A DNA stretch of 64,000 nt, taken from positions 137,469 through 201,468 of the forward strand of contig NZ_CP186276.1 in NCBI RefSeq assembly GCF_049331405.1, given 5' to 3'. Positions 27,465-35,060 of the stretch are shown here, one piece after another. The DNA comes from PoT sp049331405. GTDB taxonomy: Bacteria > Planctomycetota > Planctomycetia > Isosphaerales > Isosphaeraceae. The stretch's first letter is position 1; each line of letters opens with the position of its first letter. The position numbers and the translations under genes were made by a program. The notes beneath the pieces were generated by a model. It ran no database searches. It was not told where the DNA came from and saw only the letters and a list, made by a program, of their open reading frames with translations.

Positions 27465-27659
27465 ATGAAATCTGACGATAAGCCCGCGAAGAGTAAGCCA
27501 AGTCCTGTTGGATTGACGATTCGCATGTCGCCTGAATACCGCGATTGGCTAGACCGTGCCTCGGGTTACTGCCGAATGAACGTGTCCACTTTCTTGGACT
27601 TTGCCGCAGAAGAGTTCGCGAAGAGCAAGGGCTTCGAGGAGCCGCCGCCGAAGCGGTAA
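27465..27659 (+). CDS. Ribbon-helix-helix regulator
   Basis: 64 residues from the ATG at 27465, chosen because GGGAGG lies 5-9 nt upstream. The sequence GLTIRMSPEYRDWLDRASGY, then MNVSTFLDFAAEEFAKS fits a MetJ/Arc-type ribbon-helix-helix fold: one beta strand and two helices. Such proteins bind DNA as dimers and often act as phage repressors or antitoxins. No toxin gene is adjacent. It may be the lysogeny repressor or a regulator of the + strand cassette. Confidence 0.65.
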   Translation: MKSDDKPAKSKPSPVGLTIRMSPEYRDWLDRASGYCRMNVSTFLDFAAEEFAKSKGFEEPPPKR

Positions 27660-27740
27660 AGTAGTTTCCTGCTCAATCTGAATGCAATCAAGCATTAAAT
27701 TTCAACTCTTCGAGAGTAGGACTGCTCTACTAGGGCAATC

Positions 27741-27768
27741 TCCAAGAGCGCCGATCGGCGCTCTTGGA
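27741..27768. repeat. Palindrome copy 5 (28 bp)
   Basis: Between the RHH stop (27659) and the membrane protein start (27825), in the + strand cassette. The core is identical to the minus-strand array; being symmetric it works in either direction. Confidence 0.95.
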
Positions 27769-27824
27769 TTTGGCGTCGGGATTGCGGATAATTCGAACCT
27801 AAGATGGTTGAAGGGTGTAATTAG

Positions 27825-28133
27825 ATGGCGGATGACAGAGATAAGGACTCTTACGTAGAGTTGGAGCGTCACAGGGAAAACGCGAAAACGATCAGGACCC
27901 TGATCATTGCCGCGATGGTCCTCGGCGGCATCTGGATGATTTCCGATGCGGTCGTCAAGGTTACGAAGAAGGAAAATGGCATATCAGATGTCCTGGTTGC
28001 CACACTCGGACCTGGCGGCATCGTGACCATCGTCGTAGGTAGCCTCGTGGCGTATTTCCTGAATGAACGCAGAAAGACCCGGAGCCAGCTTGCCGATGAA
28101 CAGGGCATAGCCCCGCCGGAGGATGAAAAATGA
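27825..28133 (+). CDS. Small two-helix membrane protein
   Basis: 102 residues: a charged N-terminus, two transmembrane helices (about 25-45 and 59-77; TLGPGGIVTIVVGSLVAYFL), and a charged tail. It overlaps the next gene by ATGA, so the two are a coupled pair. Such pairs of membrane proteins in lysogenic cassettes often cause superinfection exclusion; that role is inference only. Confidence 0.6.
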   Translation: MADDRDKDSYVELERHRENAKTIRTLIIAAMVLGGIWMISDAVVKVTKKENGISDVLVATLGPGGIVTIVVGSLVAYFLNERRKTRSQLADEQGIAPPEDEK

Positions 28134-28627
28134 ACTCGACCTATTTCATGTTGGTCGCCGGATCGACGGTAGTCTCGCTCGCGGTGGCGTATGCGGGGTG
28201 GACCTACCTCCGCGTCATCATGATGAAAAATGACATCCTGAAGACGAAGCTGGAACTCCTGAGGAAGGCCAAGAAATTGGGCCTGAAGGATGACCCGGCT
28301 CACATCGCGATGCAGACCAGCCTCGACACCATGTACGAGCACGTTGACCTCTTCGGAACCCAGCTGCTGTTCTACGGGATCGCGAGGAAGGAAAGCGGAA
28401 AGTCGCCAATCTTGATTGAATCGATCGACAACGAATTCAACAAGTATCTCGACTACGTCCGGATGTACACTGGCAACAGGATCGTCAGGTACATCCTCTT
28501 CCAGACGATCAGCGGTCTCATCCTGTACTCGATGGCGGCGACCATGCCCCTGAGGATGAAGCTCAACCTCGTGCAGAAGTCCTTGGGTTTCATGGACTCC
28601 TTCACCGATCGCCTGGCCCACTGCTGA
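28130..28627 (+). CDS. Membrane protein, partner of the preceding gene
   Basis: 165 residues: one N-terminal transmembrane helix (LVAGSTVVSLAVAYAGW), a basic helical segment, and a second hydrophobic region near residue 125-140. Coupled to the preceding gene by ATGA. No family recognised. Position within a + strand, separately promoted cassette suggests expression in the lysogen. Confidence 0.55.
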   Translation: MNSTYFMLVAGSTVVSLAVAYAGWTYLRVIMMKNDILKTKLELLRKAKKLGLKDDPAHIAMQTSLDTMYEHVDLFGTQLLFYGIARKESGKSPILIESIDNEFNKYLDYVRMYTGNRIVRYILFQTISGLILYSMAATMPLRMKLNLVQKSLGFMDSFTDRLAHC

Positions 28628-28667
28628 GGCTTTCCGGGAAGAGAAAAGTAGAGCAATCTGTTGACCC

Positions 28668-28693
28668 GCAAGAGCGCCGATCGGCGCTCTTGC
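28668..28693. repeat. Palindrome copy 6 (26 bp)
   Basis: Core extended by G·C on each side (other copies have C·G). It separates the membrane-protein pair (stop 28627) from the next + strand gene (start 28754). Confidence 0.95.
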
Positions 28694-28753
28694 TCATTGA
28701 TGGCCCCCGCCATCGCCGCTACAATCTCGCCTTTGCTCGCGGGGAGAGGCGGG

Positions 28754-29425
28754 ATGAAGAGCATATGCCCATTCTGTCGCAAGACATACATTAAGGCTGA
28801 TTTTAAAAGAGTCGATTGCCCCAATTGTAAACATAAAGGACTTGGCGGTTTGCTCGGCAAGCCAGGGACGACCTGGCTGAATGAGACGGGCAAGATCCAG
28901 TATCAGATGGTCGTCGATTTTTCTATCGAGTCAGGCGCTTGCATGCCTACGGCAAGTTGCATCGGCTCGTTCTGGCCGATCCCCATTTGCTCCGGATGCA
29001 CCTGCCTCAATCACCCCATCATGCCTGGCGAGCGATCGCTTCCCTTTCTCGACTTTCAAGCCGAATTCGCCAAGCTCGATTTCGATCGCCAGTGCGAGGC
29101 CATCGGGAGGCTGAACGCTCTGGCTTTGAAGTCTGGGCTCTTCTCGTGGGGCGATCTAAGCAGAACCTATCGAGTTTGCGACTTCGAGGGAATTATGGAT
29201 GCCAAGCGGTTGACCATCGAACAGATGGTCGCCGCAGGGATACCCGAGGCTGATGCGAACGCGGCATGGAAGAAGGTATATACCCCTCAGCGACGGAAGG
29301 CGGACGCCGATCGCCAAAAGATCATGAGGAAACTCATGGCTAAAGGCTTGTCGCGAGAAGACATCAAGAAAATGATCAGCATCGAGATCGTAAAACGGAT
29401 CAAACCGGGAGATTCTAAGTCATGA
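28754..29425 (+). CDS. Zinc-ribbon protein carrying a copy of the minor head protein domain
   Basis: 223 residues from the ATG at 28754 (GGGGAGAGG upstream). It starts with a zinc ribbon (CPFC at 5-8, CPNC at about 21-24). From residue 40 it aligns with the N-terminal 170 residues of the minor head protein at 39896-41587: both have NETGKI-YQ, IGSFWPIP, HPIMPGE/RPIMPGE, then EQM-AGIP/AGVP and a helical end. The zincin half is absent. This is a second version of a virion morphogenesis domain, on the other strand, in a cargo cassette. Confidence 0.6.
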   Translation: MKSICPFCRKTYIKADFKRVDCPNCKHKGLGGLLGKPGTTWLNETGKIQYQMVVDFSIESGACMPTASCIGSFWPIPICSGCTCLNHPIMPGERSLPFLDFQAEFAKLDFDRQCEAIGRLNALALKSGLFSWGDLSRTYRVCDFEGIMDAKRLTIEQMVAAGIPEADANAAWKKVYTPQRRKADADRQKIMRKLMAKGLSREDIKKMISIEIVKRIKPGDSKS

Positions 29426-29631
29426 AGGCATGGAAGATATTGCTTGCTGTACTATTCGTTTTAGGAGTTTTGGTAAACACGATAGGAGTTTTTGAGGCCA
29501 GCAGTAGAGCACTTGGTGCAAGTGATGTCATGCGGATCACATGTGCCATTCAGGGGGCCGCTTGCTCCATCTGCTTCTTTCTATGCCTCATTGGTCTTGC
29601 CGTGATTATCTTGAGTGGAAATAAGTCATGA
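29422..29631 (+). CDS. Small two-helix membrane protein
   Basis: 69 residues, two hydrophobic helices (KILLAVLFVLGVLVNTIGVF and CSICFFLCLIGLAVIIL). It overlaps the preceding gene by ATGA. Last gene of the + strand cassette, convergent with the tape measure gene only 9 bp away. Could be a holin-like or exclusion protein; no family recognised. Confidence 0.55.
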   Translation: MKAWKILLAVLFVLGVLVNTIGVFEASSRALGASDVMRITCAIQGAACSICFFLCLIGLAVIILSGNKS

Positions 29632-29639
29632 ATCAATGA

Positions 29640-31949
29640 TTATCTTACTTGCTCTCTCTGGCGGACTTGGACTGGTGGCGGTGTTGGAGGCTTGACTCTT
29701 TCGAGAGCCTTATCCATCTTGTCTGCCACCTTGTCGAGCTTGACTGCCGCGTTATCCAATGCATCAGATGTTCTCTTGTCGATATTTTCCCTGCCTGCTA
29801 AGACGTCGCCGCCCTTCTCCTGGATCTGCTTGGCGACCCCGTAGAGTTGGTCCTCATTCATGACGTAGGCCTGCTGCTGTAATGGTGTTTCGCCGCGAAG
29901 GGCCAGTTTTTGCTCCTTGGGTCGTCCTGTGTCGATACCGAGCCTCTTGGCCTCGCCCTCGATCATCTCGTGGACCTTGGTATCGATCAGTGTGAGAGTG
30001 TCGTCACCGCCTCCGGTGATGAACGATCCGATGTTCGCTTTGCCTAACTTGTAGGCCCCTTTCCAGTCGGTGTCGTATTCCCCCGAGACCTTGCCTTCGG
30101 CCTTCAGTCGGCTGAAGGCGGCCTTCCTGATGGCCTCCATCGTCTCGACCTTGCCGGCCCCGGTAGCGACGTTAGCCTGATCGGCTTCCAGGTCGGCACG
30201 TCGCCTCACGAACAGCGGGTCAGACCTCTGGGTCTCATCGAGCTTGCCCATCGCCTGCTGGAAATTCCTGGGATTGTTCTCGATGCGTTCAAACGTATTC
30301 GTGAATGTCTGATCCTTGTTCATCCCGTGGAAGTTCATCAGGGCCATGACGTCTTCCTGGTTCTGATACCCGTGCTTCTGTAGATACGTCAGGGCATTGA
30401 ACTTCTCTCCCTTGGCCGCCGCGTCGTTCTCCTGGACCGAAAAGTCCTGAGAGATCAGCTTGCCGATCTCGACGGGGGACATCTGGTCGCTCGCCCCCAG
30501 CCTCTTGAGATACTCGGCCTGCTTCTCGACGAGTCCTTCGATGTTGGCACCCTTCATCCGGCCCAGCGATCCCACGGTGGCCCTGGTGAACTGCTGGACG
30601 TTTTCGGCCGCACCCTCGGGATTGCTCTTGGTGAAGGCCGACATCAGGCCGATCGCTTCCTCGGGGCTCTGGTACACCTTGGACGTGATAAGCGGTGCCA
30701 GCTTGATCGCTTGGCGGGTCATAGACGAATGGGAGGCGTTGCCGGGGTCGAACAGGTCGATGATGTGCTGGAGCTTCTCGAAGCCCTCCTCGGCGTTCAC
30801 CTTCCTCCCGACCAGCGAAGGAATCATGCCGGTCAGCTGACCTAACGACGTGGCGTCGATGTGGCGAGTCGTCTGGAGCTTGCCGGAGTATTCAGTGAGC
30901 TTCTTGACTTCGCTCCTGTCGATCAGAGTTCCCACCGAGGATTCGACCGAACCCATCACCGCCGTCCCGAAATCGGTCGCCTCCTGTTGCGTCTGCCCCG
31001 TCTTGGCCCGTTGTTCCAAATCCTCCTTCAAGACTTTCGTCGTCCCGCCCTGGAGGCCCTTGAGGGCGGCGAGCTCGAGCAAGCTCTCACGATAACCCTT
31101 GACGAATTCCCCGGCCGCGAGGGCACTTTGCCGGGCCTTGTCGAATGCCCCGACGACGAGGTTGACGATCGAAGACAAACTGTCGACGCCGAGCATTTGC
31201 ACGGCGAACGAACCGACCGCCTTGGCCGCCAGCCCCGTCGCTTCCGTGACCTTGCCCCATCCCTTTGTGGACGAGTCTTGGGCCTTGATCTCCTGGTCGA
31301 TCCGCTTCTGATTCGCCTTTTGGATGATCGAGTTCCGGGCGGCGAGTACGACCTCTTCCCTGCTTAGTGTCTTCGTTAGCAGCTCTTGCTCGGTCATAGC
31401 CGCCCGGGTCGCTGCGGCGATCCGCTGGCGATTCGTCCGTTCGATTCCAGCCGCCTTGGCCTTCTCGGCAATCTCTGAAGCGGTGAGGGTCCTGCCGACT
31501 CGATCCTCTTCGGACTGCATGGCCCTGAATGCAGCCTCGATCCGCTTCTGGTTCTCTTGGAGTACGAGCTTGCTCTTGGCCTGCTCGTTGACCTGGCGGT
31601 CATTGAGGCTCCTGGCGACGCGTTGATCCTCCGTCATCAACGCCTGCGTCATGGCGGCGACGCGGCGGGCGTTCTGCTCCTCGATCAGCTTAGACTTCGC
31701 CTGCTCGACGATCTGGGCATAGGTGAGGGACTTGGACCGGATGCCTCGTTCGGCCTCGGCCGCAGCAACTCCGGACTGGACTCGGCGTTGGTTCTCACGC
31801 TCGATGAGGGCGGACTTGACCCGCTCGGAAATCTCCGTGCTATTGAGAAGTTCGGCGATCTGCCTCTTTTGGTTTGCCTGGAATTGAGCGGAGGACTGAT
31901 CCGCCTTTCGCCGATCCAGGTTCAGATTGATCGTGAGCTGGCGGTCCAT
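29640..31949 (-). CDS. Tail tape measure protein
   Basis: 769 residues. Residues 35-234 consist of five units of exactly 40 residues, each with a pattern LxxxEIxExAKxxxIExxNxxR. A central hydrophobic region (about 235-290: AAKAVGSFAVQMLGVDSLSS) and a long helical tail follow. It lies 9 bp after the frameshifted chaperone gene, the standard position of the tape measure in siphophages. Its length predicts a tail of roughly 115 nm if 0.15 nm per residue holds. Ends with a proline-rich tail (RVKPPTPPPVQVRQREQVR). Confidence 0.85.
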   Translation of the reverse strand: MDRQLTINLNLDRRKADQSSAQFQANQKRQIAELLNSTEISERVKSALIERENQRRVQSGVAAAEAERGIRSKSLTYAQIVEQAKSKLIEEQNARRVAAMTQALMTEDQRVARSLNDRQVNEQAKSKLVLQENQKRIEAAFRAMQSEEDRVGRTLTASEIAEKAKAAGIERTNRQRIAAATRAAMTEQELLTKTLSREEVVLAARNSIIQKANQKRIDQEIKAQDSSTKGWGKVTEATGLAAKAVGSFAVQMLGVDSLSSIVNLVVGAFDKARQSALAAGEFVKGYRESLLELAALKGLQGGTTKVLKEDLEQRAKTGQTQQEATDFGTAVMGSVESSVGTLIDRSEVKKLTEYSGKLQTTRHIDATSLGQLTGMIPSLVGRKVNAEEGFEKLQHIIDLFDPGNASHSSMTRQAIKLAPLITSKVYQSPEEAIGLMSAFTKSNPEGAAENVQQFTRATVGSLGRMKGANIEGLVEKQAEYLKRLGASDQMSPVEIGKLISQDFSVQENDAAAKGEKFNALTYLQKHGYQNQEDVMALMNFHGMNKDQTFTNTFERIENNPRNFQQAMGKLDETQRSDPLFVRRRADLEADQANVATGAGKVETMEAIRKAAFSRLKAEGKVSGEYDTDWKGAYKLGKANIGSFITGGGDDTLTLIDTKVHEMIEGEAKRLGIDTGRPKEQKLALRGETPLQQQAYVMNEDQLYGVAKQIQEKGGDVLAGRENIDKRTSDALDNAAVKLDKVADKMDKALERVKPPTPPPVQVRQREQVR
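31248..31847 (-). repeat. Five 40-residue (120-bp) coding repeats in the tape measure
   Basis: Units start at residues 35, 75, 115, 155 and 195, beginning LNSTEISERV, LTYAQIVEQA, LNDRQVNEQA, LTASEIAEKA and LSREEVVLAA. Each ends in a basic or small residue before the next. No gaps or insertions occur between units 1-4. Confidence 0.85.
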
Positions 31950-31958
31950 TCGTCTTCC

Positions 31959-32524
31959 TCAGAACATACTCTCGAACGAGGCGTCGTTTGATTCCTGGAT
32001 CATGTCGTCAACCCAGGCTTGCGGAGGTATGGCCCGGCCCGTCCTGACCAGCATCTCGGCCACCCCGATGGCGTCCTCGAGCGGTAAGTCATCCCTCAGC
32101 CCGTTGGCGATGAGGGTGAGTCGGAGCCATCGGGTGAAGGTTTTGGGCCGGTCGTACCCATGAGGACGTTGTTGACTTCGACCCAGAAGTCATTGTCAGC
32201 CTCCTCGCTGAACTCGAGCGGGAGGACCCGGCGAAGGGCCTTGTTGTCCAGGTCGTAGTTTCTGAGCAGGAGGTTGCCGGCTAACTCGTGCTGGGCCGTA
32301 ATCCGCTCCATCGTGTTGTCGGTCGATATGAGCAACTCGAGGGTGTCTTCGTGCTCGACCCCATATGAGTGCCCGCCCCCGAGCACGACCTTGCCGTCCT
32401 CGCCGCGTTGAGGGTAGAGCCTCAGCATCGGCCTCGGGAACGTCCATTCCTGGCCGTCCCCGAGCTTGACCCTCGGCCCCTCGGTGAACCCCGGCTTGCG
32501 GAGTGCCTTCTCGTCCAGCGTCAT
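31959..32524 (-). CDS. Tail assembly chaperone, -1 frameshift product (G-T type)
   Basis: The 0-frame gene starts at 32524. At 32141-32147 the minus strand reads CCCAAAA with codon phase C CCA AAA, a canonical slippery heptamer. A -1 shift after codon 128 enters a frame that is open for 60 codons (TFTRWLRLTLIANGLRDDLP and on) and stops at 31959, 9 nt before the tape measure start. The fused product is 188 residues. Lambda gpG/gpGT and most siphophages use the same arrangement to make chaperones that wrap the tape measure. Confidence 0.8.
32096..32524 (-). CDS. Tail assembly chaperone, 0-frame product (G type)
   Basis: 142 residues from the ATG at 32524. The middle is a folded domain (PMLRLYPQRGEDGKVVLGGG, then NNVLMGTTGP); the last 14 residues after the slippery site are Ser/Pro-rich (PSPDGSDSPSSPTG) and look like a disordered tail. 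Normally this short form is made in excess. GAGAGG near -14 may be the ribosome site, just after palindrome copy 7. Confidence 0.75.
   Translation of the reverse strand: MTLDEKALRKPGFTEGPRVKLGDGQEWTFPRPMLRLYPQRGEDGKVVLGGGHSYGVEHEDTLELLISTDNTMERITAQHELAGNLLLRNYDLDNKALRRVLPLEFSEEADNDFWVEVNNVLMGTTGPKPSPDGSDSPSSPTG
32141..32147 (-). promoter_or_regulatory. Programmed -1 frameshift site CCCAAAA
   Basis: On the coding strand the heptamer reads C CCA AAA in the 0 frame, at codons 127-128 counted from the ATG at 32524. It fits X XXY YYZ exactly. The 0 frame stops 15 codons later and the -1 frame continues for 60 codons. Confidence 0.8.
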
Positions 32525-32543
32525 CGCGATGTGCCTCTCATCG

Positions 32544-32569
32544 CCAAGAGCGCCGATCGGCGCTCTTGG
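32544..32569. repeat. Palindrome copy 7 (26 bp)
   Basis: Between the stop at 32575 and the chaperone start at 32524. Confidence 0.95.
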
Positions 32570-32574
32570 ATCGG

Positions 32575-33120
32575 TCAGGTGTTGAGGAGGATGTCGAGTT
32601 CCCGGAGCCGGGCCTGGTCGGCCTCGGTGGTCTCGGACGCCGGCTTGGACGCGAGGGCCCGCCACTCGGCCCTGAGCGGACGGAGGGACTCGTTGTGGGC
32701 CCGGTAGGCCTCGAGGTCCTGCAGACGCCTGGTGCGGTCGACCGAGGTCTCGGCCCGTTTGCTTCCGTCGACCTCGTCCTCGCTCATGAGGAAGCCGTGG
32801 CGGGTGCCGTCCGGCTGGTCCTCCCATCGGTAGCGGGGCCGCATGGCGAAGTCGTGGTCGATCGGGAAGTTCAGCGTGTCGTCGGGGTTGAGCGTGGCGA
32901 GGTACCAGCCTCCCCCGACGTCGCGGCTGTAGACCCGGCCGCCGAACTTGGGACCGAGGCAGGTGTGCTGGTCACCGCCGAGACGGGGCCCGAGCTGCCT
33001 CTGGACGTGGGTCGTCCTGTCGATCGAACGGTCCCCCTTCTTGAAGGAGGAATGGAACAGGATGGCGTCGGGGCGTTCGACCTCGGAAATTCCGGGGTCA
33101 TTCTTGTCGTCGGTGCTCAT
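32575..33120 (-). CDS. Hypothetical tail-region protein
   Basis: 181 residues from the ATG at 33120. Charged, no transmembrane segment: beta-rich up to residue 110 (YLATLNPDDTLNFPIDHDFA), then a long helix (RLQDLEAYRAHNESLRPLRA). It sits between the tail tube and chaperone genes, a slot usually used for a minor tail or tube-associated protein. No family recognised. Confidence 0.5.
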   Translation of the reverse strand: MSTDDKNDPGISEVERPDAILFHSSFKKGDRSIDRTTHVQRQLGPRLGGDQHTCLGPKFGGRVYSRDVGGGWYLATLNPDDTLNFPIDHDFAMRPRYRWEDQPDGTRHGFLMSEDEVDGSKRAETSVDRTRRLQDLEAYRAHNESLRPLRAEWRALASKPASETTEADQARLRELDILLNT

Positions 33121-33128
33121 GGTTCACC

Positions 33129-33560
33129 TCAGGAGAGGGCATAGGACAGGGGGTTGGTCGTGCCGTCGGACGACTCGGCGTAGAACGTGGTCGAGCCCGA
33201 TCCGATCTGGCGGTGCTGGCCGCCGACCTGCGGGTTCTCGCAGATGGCGTTGGCGAGCGTGTACACCATGTTGCCGCCGGTGGCACCCTTGGCGTCCTTG
33301 TGGGTCGCCGTGGCGGTTCCGCGAGTCCCTGGCGGGATGGACAGGAGCCAGTTGAGGTCCGCCGTCGTGACCTGCATCGACGGGTCGTTGAAGTCGTTGA
33401 CGACTGTGGTCGGGAACCTGTCGCCGTCGCCCGAGAACTTGACGAGCGATCCCCCGATATTGAATTGGACCTGCGTGACGCCCGTGCAGGTCGTCAGCGT
33501 CCCGGACACGGGGGTGAATCCCACACCCGTCCAGTTCATCTGCCTCTTCGTCGCTGCCAT
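33129..33560 (-). CDS. Major tail tube protein (probable)
   Basis: 143 residues from the ATG at 33560 (GGGAGGG upstream). An all-beta protein with VGFTPVSGTLTTCTGVTQVQ, then SGDGDRFPTTVVNDFNDPSM, then GNMVYTLANAICENPQVGG. Size, beta content and place three genes before the tape measure fit a tail tube. No sheath gene lies beside it, which points to a non-contractile tail. Confidence 0.6.
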   Translation of the reverse strand: MAATKRQMNWTGVGFTPVSGTLTTCTGVTQVQFNIGGSLVKFSGDGDRFPTTVVNDFNDPSMQVTTADLNWLLSIPPGTRGTATATHKDAKGATGGNMVYTLANAICENPQVGGQHRQIGSGSTTFYAESSDGTTNPLSYALS

Positions 33561-33575
33561 GTACTGCCCTCCCGA

Positions 33576-35060
33576 TTATCGGATCTTGCTCAGGAGCAGG
33601 CCGCCGTTCGGCGACCCGAGCCCCGTGACTGCGTTCCACCCCGGAACGACCTGATAGGCCCCGTTGCCGCCGGAGGTCACCCAGCGGAATCCGACCTGGC
33701 CCGCACCGTAGACCTGCGGCAGGGCGAACCCGAGGTTGCGGCCCGCGAGCTGGTTGAATCGGGCGAAGAGCCCGGCCATCAGCGGGGCCACGGCCGACGT
33801 CCCGCCGATCTGCCACTTCTCGCCCCGGCAATAGATGAGGTAACCCGTGTCGGGGTCGGCGACCGCCGCGAAGTCGGGCACGCCCCGACCCCGCCTGCCC
33901 GTGCCCGGGGCCTTGGGCACGTTGACGTTGGCCTGGTAGCTGGGGAGCGAGGCCGTCGTGCTGACCCCTCCCCCAGACCCGGACCACGCGACCTCCGTCG
34001 CTATAGAGTTGCCGTTGGCCGTCAATGTCGTGCCGCCGCATGACATCGCGTACGGGGATGCGGCGGGGAGCATGGTGCAGGTGAATCCGGACGGGGACGA
34101 GCCCGAGTCGCCGGACGCCGCGAACACCGAGACCCCCTTGAGGGCGGCGTCCCGCAGGACGTTGGTCATGGCCTTGGTCTGCATGCCGAGCCAGACGATC
34201 TCGGGGCTACCCCAGCTGATCGAGAGGATGCCCGGCTTGTTGACCTTGTCGTTGATCGCGTAGTTGATCGCCTGGACGAGCCCTTGCGTCGTGTTCGGGG
34301 CGAAGTAGACGACGATCTTGGCCTTGGGTGCGACCGCAGAGGCGACCTCGATGTCCAGGGTTACTTCGAAGTCGGCGTCGCTCCCCGTCTTGTTGCCGGC
34401 ACCCATGAGCGGCACCGGAGTGACGTACGGCGGCGCGTACCCCAGCATGTTGGCGTAGGCGATGAGGTCCTCGTAGATGTACCCGCCGCCGAGCTCGATG
34501 ATCCCGATCGTCTGGCCGCCGCCGTCTGCGGCCGGGAAGTTGTAGATGCTCGCGAGCTGCGTCGGGGTGAAGTACGGGACCTTGGACGCGGACTGGGCCT
34601 GGAGGTCTCCGATGAGCTTGAGGCCCGAGAAGTGGGGCTCGGCGATCGGCCTCTGGGACAGTCCGAGGACGCCCTCGACGTACGGATGGATGGACCGGCT
34701 GAGGTACACCGGGCCCTCGTGGTCGACGCCGTAGGGATATTCGCGGAGCGTCACTCCGAAGACGTCGTTGATCGCGTCGACCGTGCCCGTCAGCGTGACC
34801 TGGCGGTCATCGGGGTCGGCCTCCACCGAGAACCCTTGCATCAGGAAGTAGGTGACGACGGCGGCGAGCTCGCCCGGGGGGGAGGTGTGGTCGTCGCGAT
34901 AGCAGAGACGGTCGACGCAACCGATGTCGCCGTGGGCGTCGATCCTCGGCCGCAGGACGACCGTGACCGTGATCTCGGAGCCCGGGTCGGGCGACCCGAT
35001 CGGGGCCTCCGTCGGGGCCGAGTAGCTGTCCTTGACCATGATCTTTTCCAAGGCCGTCAT
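33576..35060 (-). CDS. Sedolisin (S53, kumamolisin-like) protease with pro-domain
   Basis: 494 residues from the ATG at 35060, overlapping the upstream stop by ATGA. Residues 25-135 form a pro-kumamolisin domain. All catalytic residues are present: Glu232 and Asp236 in FEVTLDIEVASAVAP, Asp318 in ASGDSGS, Ser422 in GGTSAVAPLMAG. The C-terminal calcium-site region reads NAVTGLGSPNGG, with Asn where Asp is usual. There is no signal peptide. Sedolisins are acid-acting serine-carboxyl proteases; in a tail module it may mature virion proteins or help entry. Confidence 0.9.
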   Translation of the reverse strand: MTALEKIMVKDSYSAPTEAPIGSPDPGSEITVTVVLRPRIDAHGDIGCVDRLCYRDDHTSPPGELAAVVTYFLMQGFSVEADPDDRQVTLTGTVDAINDVFGVTLREYPYGVDHEGPVYLSRSIHPYVEGVLGLSQRPIAEPHFSGLKLIGDLQAQSASKVPYFTPTQLASIYNFPAADGGGQTIGIIELGGGYIYEDLIAYANMLGYAPPYVTPVPLMGAGNKTGSDADFEVTLDIEVASAVAPKAKIVVYFAPNTTQGLVQAINYAINDKVNKPGILSISWGSPEIVWLGMQTKAMTNVLRDAALKGVSVFAASGDSGSSPSGFTCTMLPAASPYAMSCGGTTLTANGNSIATEVAWSGSGGGVSTTASLPSYQANVNVPKAPGTGRRGRGVPDFAAVADPDTGYLIYCRGEKWQIGGTSAVAPLMAGLFARFNQLAGRNLGFALPQVYGAGQVGFRWVTSGGNGAYQVVPGWNAVTGLGSPNGGLLLSKIR

